Origin: CAYQOX01 sp964419335
GTDB lineage: Bacteria; Hinthialibacterota; Hinthialibacteria; Hinthialibacterales; Hinthialibacteraceae
Length of the DNA stretch: 29,329 nt
Direction of reading: 5' to 3'
NCBI GenBank assembly: GCA_964419335.1
Contig: CAYQOX010000049.1
Location: forward strand, 1-29,329
Shown here: in pieces, positions 16,257 to 23,666 of the stretch
How the letters are laid out: every line of letters begins with the position of its first letter
Position numbering within the stretch: position 1 is the first letter of the stretch
The notes under the pieces: generated by a model
Database searches by the model: none
What the model saw: only the letters and a program-made list of their open reading frames with translations
Told to the model about the DNA's origin: nothing
Position numbers and translations under genes: made by a program

Positions 16257-18368
16257 ATGGCTAAATCTAGTCAGGTTTATTTGAATATTTTGTGGCATCA
16301 ACACCAGCCTTGGTACGTCTCGCCCTCAGAGCAATATGCCATTATGCCCTGGGTTCGTCTTCACGGGATCAAAGACTATTACGATATGGCATGGCTTTGC
16401 CAACACTATGAAGGCTGGAAACAAACGATCAACCTCGTTCCCTCGCTTCTTCAGCAGATTATTTTATATACGGAGGGAGAACTCACCGATTCTGCCATGC
16501 CATTAAGCCGCAAAGACCCTCAGGACCTTACCCGGGAAGAACGCATCGAAGTGCTTGAACGTTTTTTCGATGCCAATACAACCCGCATGATCCAGCCCTA
16601 TTCACGCTATAAGGAACTTCATCGCAAGCGTGGCTCTTCCCCAGAGGATTCTCTCGATAAATTCAGTGATCAAGATATCCGCGATCTACAGGTTTGGTTC
16701 AATCTAACCTGGTTTGATCCCATTTGGCGGGAAAACAAAGAAGCCCCACTAGCCGAACTCGTAAACAAAGAACGGGATTTCACTGAAGAAGAAAAACACC
16801 GCGTCCTTGATTTTCAAATCGAAGTTATGAAAAAAATTATTCCCATTCACCGGGAACAATATGAACAGGGGAATCTTGAGCTTACCACCACACCGTTCTA
16901 TCACCCTATCCTCCCCCTTTTGTGCGACAGCAATATCGCTAAAGTCTCCAACCCCCATGATCCCGTTCCCGAGCCGCCTTATCAACATCCAGAAGATGCA
17001 GAGTGGCACTTACAAAATGGGCTTAAATACTTTGAAAACCTTATGGGTTTCAAGCCAAAGGGGATGTGGCCCTCCGAAGGTTCTGTCTCGGATGCGGCAT
17101 GTGCCCTCATGGCCCAAGAGGGGATGGAATATTTCGCCACGGATGAAGAAGTCCTCTTCCATTCACAGGCTTTTGAATCCATCAATTTGAGAGACCAAAC
17201 CAATTTATTTCGGCTTCATCGATTGAGCACACCCCATGGTGAAATCGATTGTGTCTTTCGTGATCATGGATTATCCGACGGCATTGGTTTTCATTACGCC
17301 AACGAACCGGCAAAGTCCGCCGCGAAACGTTTTATCCAACACCTAAAAGATATCGGTAATCATTGGAAAGGCGATCACCCCCCCTTGGTTAACGTCATTC
17401 TCGATGGAGAGAACTGCTGGGAGTTTTACCCCAACGACGGTCATGATTTCCTGCGCTATATGATCGAGGGAATTATCAAAGACAAACAAGTCACCCCAAC
17501 TACGGTTCCAGAATATCGAGAACTATTCCCTCCCCAACCAACCCTCCAGTCCATTTTCCCCGCTTCCTGGATTTATCGTAATTTCCGTATTTGGATCGGC
17601 CATCACGAAGATAACACCGCTTGGCATCTCTTGAAACAAGCCCGCGATACCCTATGTGAATGTGAAAATGAATTAGATGAGGAAAAGCGAAAAGAAGCAT
17701 GGAACATGATCTATATCGCGGAAGGCAGCGACTGGTATTGGTGGTATGGAGACGAACATCACTCAGCCCACGATTTCCTTTTTGATCGCCTCTTTCGTGA
17801 ACATCTTCTCCACATCTATACCTTACTCGAGCGTCCCGCACCAGAAATTTTGAATCGCCCAATCAAAAAACCGCGCACCGAAGAAAAAGGCGGCGGAATC
17901 TTTATGCTTGATCCACGCAGCCCAACTGTTACCGACTCGTATTACAGTTGGACAGGGGCACGCGTCTTTTCTCCTGGAGAAGCCGGAGGGGCGATGCACC
18001 TGGCCTCGCATACCGTTGCCGAATTGGCCTATGGACGTTATCACGATAAACTGGCACTTCGTTTGCACTTTGACGATTCAGTACAACATCCTGAAAACGT
18101 GAATGTAACTCTGCATGTATCCAAACCGTTAGTTATTGATACGAACTTGAATCCAGCCCACGATGAAGCGTGCGAATCGGAGATCAAGGGGGCCTTTCTG
18201 GAAGCCATGGTGGATTTATCACAATGGGAACTGAACAGCGAACAAGAATGCTGGTTCTTTCTTGAAGTCGAACACGAAGGGCAAAAAAAGGAATATATTC
18301 CTGATAGTCATGAATTTCATGTCCCTGCCCTTCTTCCCTCTAACGCGAGCTTATACTGGTTTATTTAA
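16257..18368 (+). CDS. Glycoside hydrolase family 57 (amylase/amylopullulanase/glucanotransferase type)
   Basis: This 703-residue alpha-glucan-acting enzyme has all the GH57 blocks. These are HQHQPW (residues 14-19), ELTTTPFYHPILPLL near 205-220, GMWPSEGS with the putative nucleophile Glu274, and LDGENCWEFY with the putative acid/base Asp383. EGSDWYWWYGDEH lies near 490. A C-terminal beta-rich domain begins near residue 545. There is no signal peptide, so it is cytoplasmic, which fits a role on glycogen with GlgA, 132 bases upstream. The sequence does not tell whether it hydrolyses, debranches or transfers glucan. AGGAGA precedes ATG 16257. Confidence 0.92.
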   Translation: MAKSSQVYLNILWHQHQPWYVSPSEQYAIMPWVRLHGIKDYYDMAWLCQHYEGWKQTINLVPSLLQQIILYTEGELTDSAMPLSRKDPQDLTREERIEVLERFFDANTTRMIQPYSRYKELHRKRGSSPEDSLDKFSDQDIRDLQVWFNLTWFDPIWRENKEAPLAELVNKERDFTEEEKHRVLDFQIEVMKKIIPIHREQYEQGNLELTTTPFYHPILPLLCDSNIAKVSNPHDPVPEPPYQHPEDAEWHLQNGLKYFENLMGFKPKGMWPSEGSVSDAACALMAQEGMEYFATDEEVLFHSQAFESINLRDQTNLFRLHRLSTPHGEIDCVFRDHGLSDGIGFHYANEPAKSAAKRFIQHLKDIGNHWKGDHPPLVNVILDGENCWEFYPNDGHDFLRYMIEGIIKDKQVTPTTVPEYRELFPPQPTLQSIFPASWIYRNFRIWIGHHEDNTAWHLLKQARDTLCECENELDEEKRKEAWNMIYIAEGSDWYWWYGDEHHSAHDFLFDRLFREHLLHIYTLLERPAPEILNRPIKKPRTEEKGGGIFMLDPRSPTVTDSYYSWTGARVFSPGEAGGAMHLASHTVAELAYGRYHDKLALRLHFDDSVQHPENVNVTLHVSKPLVIDTNLNPAHDEACESEIKGAFLEAMVDLSQWELNSEQECWFFLEVEHEGQKKEYIPDSHEFHVPALLPSNASLYWFI

Positions 18369-18395
18369 TTACAACCCAATAGAGAAGCAGGTACC

Positions 18396-19199
18396 ATGAA
18401 ATATTTTTTACACACAATCATCATTCTATCTTTCCTCTTCATCGGATTAACAAGTCATTCTCAGTTTTTGGAATCGGATGAAGAGTTATCCCGCATCCCC
18501 CCTGCCACAGTGCTCGAACGTGCCCAAGAAGCTTTTGAAGCACTGGATGATCTGCAAACCACCTTTTACCAACTCGTCCAGCACCAAAACGGCCGTGTGG
18601 AAGAACTTTGGGCTCAACTCAAGTTAATCAACCAAAAACAGGATGAACAAACCCAAGTCTCTATGATGTCATTGCAACTATATGAAGACCCGCTTCCTGA
18701 AATGCAACGAAGCGATGATAACATTCAAGACTCAACTGCACCTGAGCCGGTGAAAATCTATTTCGCCGATCCCAACGGCAAACTTTACACCTACGAACCT
18801 AAGATGAACACACTCACGATTGAATGGCTGGATGAAAGAGGGCCTTTGCCAGAGTTTATGCAACTGGCCGGCTTTTTAGAATTTGATATCGAAGAATTGA
18901 AAAAGAAAGTCTATCTTCACAAAGATGTCTATCGGCAAACCGTCAATGATATTTCATGCTACCGGGTGCGTATAACTCCGCGTGGGAGCATGAAAGATGT
19001 CGAACCCGACCGCATCCTATGGATAAGCCGTGAAACCAACTTCCCCATGCGCCTTACGATTGAAGGCGATACCGTGGTCACCGTCCAATTTGATCAACAT
19101 ATTCTAAATCAAGGAATCAGTATAGAAGATGTGGTTCCTGAGGTTCCTCAAAACGCAACCATCAATAACTTAACAAAAACCTCCGCCCAGTCGAACTAG
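18396..19199 (+). CDS. LolA-like outer-membrane lipoprotein carrier protein
   Basis: This is a 267-residue exported protein. A signal peptide (about residues 1-23) is followed by a LolA/LolB-type incomplete beta-barrel pattern. LERAQEAFEALDDLQTTFYQ is the typical opening helix and strand, followed by PVKIYFADPNGKLYTYEPKM, the middle strands YRVRITPRG, and DRILWISRETNFPMRLTIEG. LolA carries lipoproteins across the periplasm; several LolA-fold relatives have other hydrophobic ligands. A charged insert at about residues 85-120 makes it longer than E. coli LolA. It is 27 bases behind the GH57 gene and may be read from the same message. Its stop (TAG) shares the palindrome CTAG with the stop of the opposing EutN gene. 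Confidence 0.75.
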   Translation: MKYFLHTIIILSFLFIGLTSHSQFLESDEELSRIPPATVLERAQEAFEALDDLQTTFYQLVQHQNGRVEELWAQLKLINQKQDEQTQVSMMSLQLYEDPLPEMQRSDDNIQDSTAPEPVKIYFADPNGKLYTYEPKMNTLTIEWLDERGPLPEFMQLAGFLEFDIEELKKKVYLHKDVYRQTVNDISCYRVRITPRGSMKDVEPDRILWISRETNFPMRLTIEGDTVVTVQFDQHILNQGISIEDVVPEVPQNATINNLTKTSAQSN

Positions 19200-19513
19200 G
19201 AGGCTTTATAATGATCCGCATCCGAGGCGCGTAACACAATCGTTCCGTCTTGTTCCACCTCATCGATGATACCCATGATCATTTCCTTAATAGGGGCAAT
19301 ATCGAGATCAAAGACACTTTTCGCGGCTCCAGGTGCACCGCCCAATAGAACCAGTTCTCCCTCGCCGGCACCGACATAATCAACCGCCACAGTGGCGGGG
19401 CCTTTGGTTTCGCCATTGGGTGAGATCGGCTCCACCAGCATTAATTTTCGCCCTTGATAGGCATCATGTTTTAATGTTGAAACGATAGAGCCTACAACGC
19501 GTCCTAGTTTCAT
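19196..19513 (-). CDS. EutN/CcmL-type microcompartment vertex protein (copy 1)
   Basis: This 105-residue protein belongs to the BMC-P (Pfam EutN_CcmL) family, whose pentamers cap the vertices of bacterial microcompartment shells. It has LGRVVGSIVSTLKHDAYQG at the start, then GRKLMLVEPISPNG, AVDYVGAGEGELVLLGG in the middle, and IMGIIDEVEQDG near the end. The usual TQKD near residue 13 is altered to TLKH. Its ATG overlaps the stop of the upstream copy (ATGA, 4 bases), so it is translationally coupled. It is last of four genes, and its own stop overlaps that of the LolA-like gene on the other strand. Confidence 0.9.
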   Translation of the reverse strand: MKLGRVVGSIVSTLKHDAYQGRKLMLVEPISPNGETKGPATVAVDYVGAGEGELVLLGGAPGAAKSVFDLDIAPIKEMIMGIIDEVEQDGTIVLRASDADHYKAS

Positions 19514-19788
19514 GGTATCCTATCCGTTGACATGCTATCCACAATCCCTACGATGGTGGCATCGGAGGGCATAGAATGACTTTCAAAAACTTCTCCTGCG
19601 TCTCCACCTTCTACATAAAAAACAATCTCACCCCGGCCTACATTATTGACGGGATCAACAGCGATCATAGGCTTACCAAAGGGGTTTCGATTTTGATCCA
19701 TAGGTTGAATGACGCAGAATTTCATCCCATTAAAACTGGGATCCTTTTGTGTCGCCCAAAGCGAACCAATAACAGTTGCAAGGTTCAT
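19510..19788 (-). CDS. EutN/CcmL-type microcompartment vertex protein (copy 2)
   Basis: This is a 92-residue BMC-P protein, with LATVIGSLWATQKDPSFNG, KFCVIQPMDQNRNPFG, AVDPVNNVGRGEIVFYVEGG and ATIVGIVD. The central loop reads PVNNVGRGEI rather than the commoner AVGAGxGE, and it lacks the serine-rich GSSAR that follows in the third copy. It is therefore a distinct paralog, not a recent duplicate. AGGAG lies five bases before ATG 19788. It is 10 bases behind the third copy and overlaps the first by 4 bases. Confidence 0.9.
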   Translation of the reverse strand: MNLATVIGSLWATQKDPSFNGMKFCVIQPMDQNRNPFGKPMIAVDPVNNVGRGEIVFYVEGGDAGEVFESHSMPSDATIVGIVDSMSTDRIP

Positions 19789-19798
19789 GGCTCTCCTT

Positions 19799-20107
19799 TT
19801 ACCCTACGGATGCACTTTCCGTTTTATTGTAAACAATCTCACCTTCCACTTCGAGCGAATCGGTAATCGCCATAATCACAGCATCCACAGGCAATCCTTG
19901 GGTCATCTCTGTCAATCGTGCGGAGGAGCCTGTTGCACAGACTACGATTTCGTCTTTTCCGGCTCCCACCGCATCCGCAGCCACCACAAACGCACTGGTA
20001 GGCTCCAACTCAAGGGTCACCTGTTGTACCAGGAGTAATTTCAATCCTGAAAGTTTCGGGTCCTTTTGTGTAGCAACCACGGTACCAACCACTTTGGCTA
20101 AAAACAT
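19799..20107 (-). CDS. EutN/CcmL-type microcompartment vertex protein (copy 3)
   Basis: This is a 102-residue BMC-P protein and the most canonical of the three. It has LAKVVGTVVATQKDPKLSG, LKLLLVQQV, ADAVGAGKDEIVVCATGSSAR and PVDAVIMAITD. Three different pentamer proteins in one locus is a trait of the Planctomycetes/Verrucomicrobia-type (PVM) microcompartment loci, which break down fucose/rhamnose-derived aldehydes. Here, however, no hexameric shell protein, aldolase, aldehyde dehydrogenase or phosphotransacylase is adjacent. GAGGA precedes ATG 20107. The gene starts 5 bases after the GNAT gene stops. Confidence 0.92.
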   Translation of the reverse strand: MFLAKVVGTVVATQKDPKLSGLKLLLVQQVTLELEPTSAFVVAADAVGAGKDEIVVCATGSSARLTEMTQGLPVDAVIMAITDSLEVEGEIVYNKTESASVG

Positions 20108-20112
20108 TCGTT

Positions 20113-20631
20113 TTATCCTCTTTGATTCATGGATTCCGCCACAATTGAAGAGCGGGAATTTTCTTTTTTCTCCGGATCACAAACCCGAATCCCCACTGCG
20201 ATCTCATCACAATCCGGAAATTTATGGCATTTAATACATTCAGCCCAAACTTTATGGGGCAGTTCAGAACGTTCCATGATTTCATATCCCATTTTGACAA
20301 AAAAATCGGGAATTTTGGTCAATGCGAAAACCCGTTCAATGCGAAGCTCACGCGCCTCATCTAAACATTGTTGAATGAGCATCTTACCCCAACCTTTACC
20401 ACGACCGTGATGATCAACCACCAGGGATTTAATTTCCGCCAAATCTCCCCACACTATATGCAAAGCCACACAGCCATGGACTTGTCCCTCATCCTCTACA
20501 ACAAAAAAATCACGTACATTTTCATACAGTTCGCTCAAGGGACGAGGCAGCATAAACCCTTCATGCATATGCTCATCGATTAGCTGTTTAATTCGGTGGA
20601 CATCTTCAACTCGGGCTTTACGTATTATCAT
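20113..20631 (-). CDS. GNAT acetyltransferase, short N-acetylglutamate synthase-like
   Basis: This is a 172-residue cytosolic GNAT protein. It opens IRKARVEDVHRIKQLI, has the acetyl-CoA loop in HHGRGKGWGKMLI (about residues 75-87), and ends with FVKMGYEIMERSELPHKVW. It then has AECIKCHKFPDCDEIAVGI, the cysteine-containing tail seen in short single-domain N-acetylglutamate synthases of arginine biosynthesis. Substrate assignment to glutamate rests on that similarity. A further 25 residues after the domain look disordered. It is the first gene of an operon with three microcompartment pentamer genes, which is an odd partnership. The ribosome site (GAGTG) is weak. Confidence 0.8.
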   Translation of the reverse strand: MIIRKARVEDVHRIKQLIDEHMHEGFMLPRPLSELYENVRDFFVVEDEGQVHGCVALHIVWGDLAEIKSLVVDHHGRGKGWGKMLIQQCLDEARELRIERVFALTKIPDFFVKMGYEIMERSELPHKVWAECIKCHKFPDCDEIAVGIRVCDPEKKENSRSSIVAESMNQRG

Positions 20632-20702
20632 TCACTCGGCTCATAACTTGATTGAATTAATTTGGTAGCATGCCTCACATAAAGCGAAGACGTGCGCTAT
20701 TG

Positions 20703-20730
20703 ATTTTATCACAATCCCGCTTATGAACAA
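20703..20730 (-). promoter_or_regulatory. Candidate promoter of the GNAT-EutN operon
   Basis: On the minus strand, TTGTTC (20730-20725) and TAAAAT (20708-20703) are 16 bases apart, leaving a leader of about 65 bases before ATG 20631. All four genes downstream are spaced by at most 10 bases or overlap, so one promoter would serve them. Confidence 0.42.
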
Positions 20731-20790
20731 TCCGGCGGTGATTCAAACCGAACAAATTTCATGAATTTCCCGCCTAAATAAACCTAATGA

Positions 20791-20819
20791 TTTAAATTAT
20801 AAGAATTATCTATTATAAT
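20791..20819 (+). promoter_or_regulatory. Candidate promoter of the third prepilin gene
   Basis: TTTAAA (20791-20796) and a consensus TATAAT (20814-20819) are 17 bases apart and end five bases before the N gap. The ribosome site and start codon of the gene would lie inside the gap. Confidence 0.48.
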
Positions 20820-20824
20820 GATTT

Positions 20825-20924
20825 NNNNNNNNNNNNNNNNNNNNNNNNNNNNNNNNNNNNNNNNNNNNNNNNNNNNNNNNNNNNNNNNNNNNNNNNNNNN
20901 NNNNNNNNNNNNNNNNNNNNNNNN
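20825..20924. other. Assembly gap (100 N)
   Basis: Exactly 100 unknown bases, the usual placeholder for a scaffold join of unknown length. It replaces the start codon, leader and first part of the hydrophobic helix of the third prepilin gene. The true distance, and even the adjacency of the two sides, is not shown by the sequence. Confidence 0.98.
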
Positions 20925-21491
20925 TTAATCGTCGTAGCCATCATCGGAATCCTTGCCGCTATCGCGGTCCCCAATTTCTTAAACGCGCAAACCCGAGCCC
21001 GGATTGCCCGCACGAACGGCGATCTCAAAGCCTTAAGTTCTGCCTTAGATGCCTACTTCATCGATCATAACAAACACCCTGTTAACCAGTCTCATTTGAC
21101 CGTGAATTTACACTCTCTCACAACCCCGGTATCCTATATTTCCAATGTCGGCTTTACCGATATCTTTAAAGCTGAGCAAGGCGATACCGGAAATAACCGG
21201 GAAAGCTATCTCTATTTCAACTACTACTACGAACCCGATCCCGTGGGGTCTGGTAATTGGATGAATCAGGTAGGCATAACCGATCTAAGTACAAAAGGAT
21301 ACTGCTTATCCAGCTGGGGGCCCGACCGTTGGCAAGACGCGATTGAATGGGTCTATATCCAATACAGCCGAGGCAATGAGGAGGCCGCCCGCAACCGTAT
21401 TTATCATCCTAGCAATGGGCTTGTCAGCAAGGGCGATATCGGCCGTTGGGGCGGCAACATCACCAACGTCCCTATCACCGCCGGCGGTTGA
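20925..21491 (+). CDS. Type II prepilin-like protein, 5' end lost in the gap
   Basis: The frame leaves the gap inside the pilin helix (LIVVAIIGILAAIAVPNFLN) and continues to TGA at 21489-21491. At least 188 residues are present; only the leader and FTLIEL are missing. The body repeats the blocks of the two prepilins at 2.6-3.7 kb: LTTPVSYIS, SWGPDR and HPSNG..S.GDI. An internal ATG at 21096 should not be taken as the start. A good promoter lies just left of the gap. It is followed 31 bases later by agmatine deiminase in the same direction. Confidence 0.85.
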   Translation, partial: LIVVAIIGILAAIAVPNFLNAQTRARIARTNGDLKALSSALDAYFIDHNKHPVNQSHLTVNLHSLTTPVSYISNVGFTDIFKAEQGDTGNNRESYLYFNYYYEPDPVGSGNWMNQVGITDLSTKGYCLSSWGPDRWQDAIEWVYIQYSRGNEEAARNRIYHPSNGLVSKGDIGRWGGNITNVPITAGG

Positions 21492-21522
21492 TTCACTCAG
21501 CCACGTTACCCCTCTCGTTGTC

Positions 21523-22593
21523 ATGCCAAAACAAACACCCGCCTCGCTTGGATACCGGATGCCGGCGGAATGGGAACCTCATGAAGCCACTTGGATCGCT
21601 TGGCCGCATAACCGCTCGGATTGGCCAGGGAAATTCGCCCCGATTCCATGGGCTTATTGTGAGTTAACCCGGAAACTTGCGACTGCCGAACCAGTTCGGA
21701 TTCTTGTCCAATCGCACGATCATGAAATTTCGGCCATACGCAAATTGGAAAAAGTCGGAGTCGACCCTGAATATATAGAATTTTTTCACCATCCCACCAA
21801 CCGCAGTTGGACCCGAGACTTTGCCCCCATTTTCATTCAACGTCGCAGCCAGAATAAACCTATCGCTATACTCAATTTTGGCTTCAACGCTTGGGCAAAA
21901 TACCAAAATTGGCAGAAAGATAACGTAATCCCTTCGTCTTTGGCTCAAGACCTGAATCTGCCTACATATGATGTCATACAAGAGAATCGCCCCGTGATCC
22001 TCGAAGGCGGAAGCATCGAGGTCAATGGATCCGGAACGCTTCTAACCACCGAAGAATGCCTCTTGGATCAAAACACCCAAGTGCGCAATCCGGGATTCAC
22101 TCACAAGGATTACGAGCGTATCTTTCACGATAGTCTGGGAGTTCATCATACCCTCTGGTTGGGACAAGGAATCGCGGGCGATGATACCCACGGTCATGTG
22201 GATGATCTCTGCCGTTTTGTCGCGCCGGATACGGTGGTTTTATGCCAGGAAACCAATCCCCACGACGCTAATTACAAACCTCTTTGCGAAAACAAGGAAC
22301 GCCTCCAAGACGCTACCCTTGCAGATGGAAGCAACCTGAAAGTCATTAACCTTCCCATGCCCGAACCTCTTTATTTCGAAGGCATCCGCTTACCCGCCAG
22401 TTACGCCAATTTCTATATCGCAAATGCCGCGATGCTGGTACCTGTTTTCAATGATAAAAACGATTACATCGCTCTTGGCATTCTAAGCGAACTCATCTCC
22501 GACCGCCCAGTTATTGGAATCTATGCTGGCGACTTGGTTTGGGGCTTCGGCACGTTACACTGCTTAACCCAACAACAGCCAGCCCCGCCATAA
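21523..22593 (+). CDS. aguA: Agmatine deiminase (peptidyl-arginine deiminase family)
   Basis: This 356-residue guanidino-modifying enzyme converts agmatine to N-carbamoylputrescine and ammonia on the way to putrescine. It opens with LGYRMPAEWEPHEATWIAWP, the family N terminus. RSWTRDFAPIF carries the substrate-binding Arg-Asp, EGGSIEVNG the Glu-Gly-Gly site, and GHVDDLCRF the catalytic His and Asp. GFGTLHCLTQQQP holds the catalytic Cys near the C terminus, although the usual GGG before it is GFG here. The frame is open further 5', but those residues overlap the prepilin gene in another frame and are not family-like. No clear ribosome site precedes ATG 21523, so coupling to the prepilin gene is possible. 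Confidence 0.88.
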   Translation: MPKQTPASLGYRMPAEWEPHEATWIAWPHNRSDWPGKFAPIPWAYCELTRKLATAEPVRILVQSHDHEISAIRKLEKVGVDPEYIEFFHHPTNRSWTRDFAPIFIQRRSQNKPIAILNFGFNAWAKYQNWQKDNVIPSSLAQDLNLPTYDVIQENRPVILEGGSIEVNGSGTLLTTEECLLDQNTQVRNPGFTHKDYERIFHDSLGVHHTLWLGQGIAGDDTHGHVDDLCRFVAPDTVVLCQETNPHDANYKPLCENKERLQDATLADGSNLKVINLPMPEPLYFEGIRLPASYANFYIANAAMLVPVFNDKNDYIALGILSELISDRPVIGIYAGDLVWGFGTLHCLTQQQPAPP

Positions 22594-22642
22594 GAGGAAA
22601 AGAGAGCAACCGGCATTTATATTTTCGGATTTCACTCTCACC

Positions 22643-22681
22643 TTGACACGTGCGTTGAACTCCCCTACTCTTTATTACGAT
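22643..22681 (+). promoter_or_regulatory. Overlapping candidate promoters before the TsaA-like gene
   Basis: Two pairs overlap. One is a consensus TTGACA (22643-22648) with TACTCT (22666-22671), 17 bases apart. The other is TTGAAC (22654-22659) with TACGAT (22676-22681), 16 bases apart. Either would place the transcription start on or just before the palindrome at 22683-22707, as expected for a repressor site. Confidence 0.45.
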
Positions 22682-22682
22682 A

Positions 22683-22707
22683 TTATTATTCGTAATACGA
22701 ATAATAA
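22683..22707. promoter_or_regulatory. Perfect 12-bp-arm palindrome, likely operator
   Basis: TTATTATTCGTA and TACGAATAATAA are exact reverse complements around a single A. The site lies between the candidate promoters and ATG 22741 (33 bases). It has no following T-run, so an operator for a dimeric regulator is more likely than a terminator. The regulator is not encoded in the window. Confidence 0.6.
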
Positions 22708-22740
22708 ACACAGATGTTTTCTTTGCAAAAAGGAAGAAGC

Positions 22741-23301
22741 ATGAAAAATTTAATCTTTATTCTTGTCTCTATGATTGCCGTACTTGGGTTCATCATAACT
22801 TTTGGGATAACAGCGGATATTCAAAAAACGACTATGAATAAAAACAAACAAACCTTTACTTTCCAACCCATCGGTTATTTTCATTCACCACTGACACCAA
22901 AAACGGGAGCTCCACGGCAAGGCCGTCTTGCTGAATCTCCCATCAAAGGAAAAATTGAAATGATCAATGAATATGAAGAGTGCTTGGAAGGAATCCAGGA
23001 TTTCTCCCATATTTATGTGCTCTTCGTGTTTGACAGGAGCACAAACTGGACTCCAAAAGTAACTCCTCCTCATGCGACTCAGTCCCGAGGGCTCTTTGCC
23101 ACCCGCTCCCCCAACCGTCCCAATCCCATCGGGATCACAGTTCTAGAATTGGAAAAACGTGAAGGCCGTTTTTTGCATGTGAGTGGTTTAGACGCCTTTG
23201 ATCAAACCCCCATCCTTGACATCAAACCTTATATCGGAAGCATTGATGCCTATCCTGATGCGAGCCAAGGCATTGAAAAAGAATTAGGTATCACCCCCTA
23301 A
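22741..23301 (+). CDS. TsaA/TrmO-fold protein with N-terminal membrane segment
   Basis: This is a 186-residue protein. Residues 1-26 form a signal-anchor or signal peptide (KNLIFILVSMIAVLGFIITF). From about residue 38 it is a TrmO/TsaA (UPF0066) domain: FQPIGYFHSPLTPKTGAPRQ, then FSHIYVLFVFDRS, and the signature RSPNRPNPIGITVLELEKRE. A C-terminal VSGLDAFDQTPILDIKPYI block follows. TrmO methylates the N6 of t6A37 in tRNA using SAM in the cytosol, so an exported or membrane-tethered copy is odd. AAGGAAG stands five bases before ATG 22741. An ATG at 22714 and an internal one at 22834 (which would remove the helix) have no ribosome site. Whether the domain faces the cytosol or the periplasm cannot be told. 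Confidence 0.8.
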   Translation: MKNLIFILVSMIAVLGFIITFGITADIQKTTMNKNKQTFTFQPIGYFHSPLTPKTGAPRQGRLAESPIKGKIEMINEYEECLEGIQDFSHIYVLFVFDRSTNWTPKVTPPHATQSRGLFATRSPNRPNPIGITVLELEKREGRFLHVSGLDAFDQTPILDIKPYIGSIDAYPDASQGIEKELGITP

Positions 23302-23349
23302 TCTCCCTTTTTCCCCATTCTTATCACACTATGTGCGATGACTTATTCG

Positions 23350-23375
23350 AAGGAGTTTTTCCAACTCCTTTTTTT
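23350..23375 (+). terminator. Rho-independent terminator after the TsaA-like gene
   Basis: AAGGAGTT (23350-23357) pairs with AACTCCTT (23363-23370) around TTTCC, followed by TTTTT. It closes the transcript 48 bases after the stop codon, so the electron-transfer genes downstream need their own promoter. Confidence 0.85.
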
Positions 23376-23666
23376 ATGGATTGAAATCGGAACCATTTTC
23401 TACCTAACCTCTTTGCATCAAACAAAGCTTCTAAAAGATTAGGAGCAAAATCCTTCTTTATACGAAAAAAAATCGCCCTCATGGGTTGCGCAATACTTTA
23501 TATGCTTATATCCTTATATTAAGATTACATAATCTAAGTTTCAAATCAATTCGACTAAAGATGGCTTATTCTTACCACCTCATTCATGGCCAAGATAGGC
23601 CAGGATCACAAACCAAATTTTTTGAACTATATACAGAATTTTTTCATCAAGGCGAGGAGAATGAGC
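23376..23666. other. Intergenic region before the ferredoxin gene, no gene seen
   Basis: About 290 AT-rich bases. Short frames here lack ribosome sites and family resemblance. A small perfect inverted repeat (AGATTA, CA, TAATCT at 23522-23535) and several TATA-like stretches (around 23500-23520) could form the promoter of the following two genes, but no -35/-10 pair stands out. Confidence 0.4.

Noticed and set aside
17500..17862. 120-codon minus-strand frame inside the GH57 gene
   Set aside because: It is antisense to conserved GH57 coding sequence with no family features or ribosome site.
21343..21522. N-terminal extension of agmatine deiminase to ATG 21343
   Set aside because: It overlaps the prepilin gene in another frame, and the family N terminus begins near ATG 21523.
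23586..23666. Longer start for the ferredoxin subunit at ATG 23586
   Set aside because: It would put 27 residues before the Tat signal; GAGGAG at 23654-23659 points to ATG 23667.
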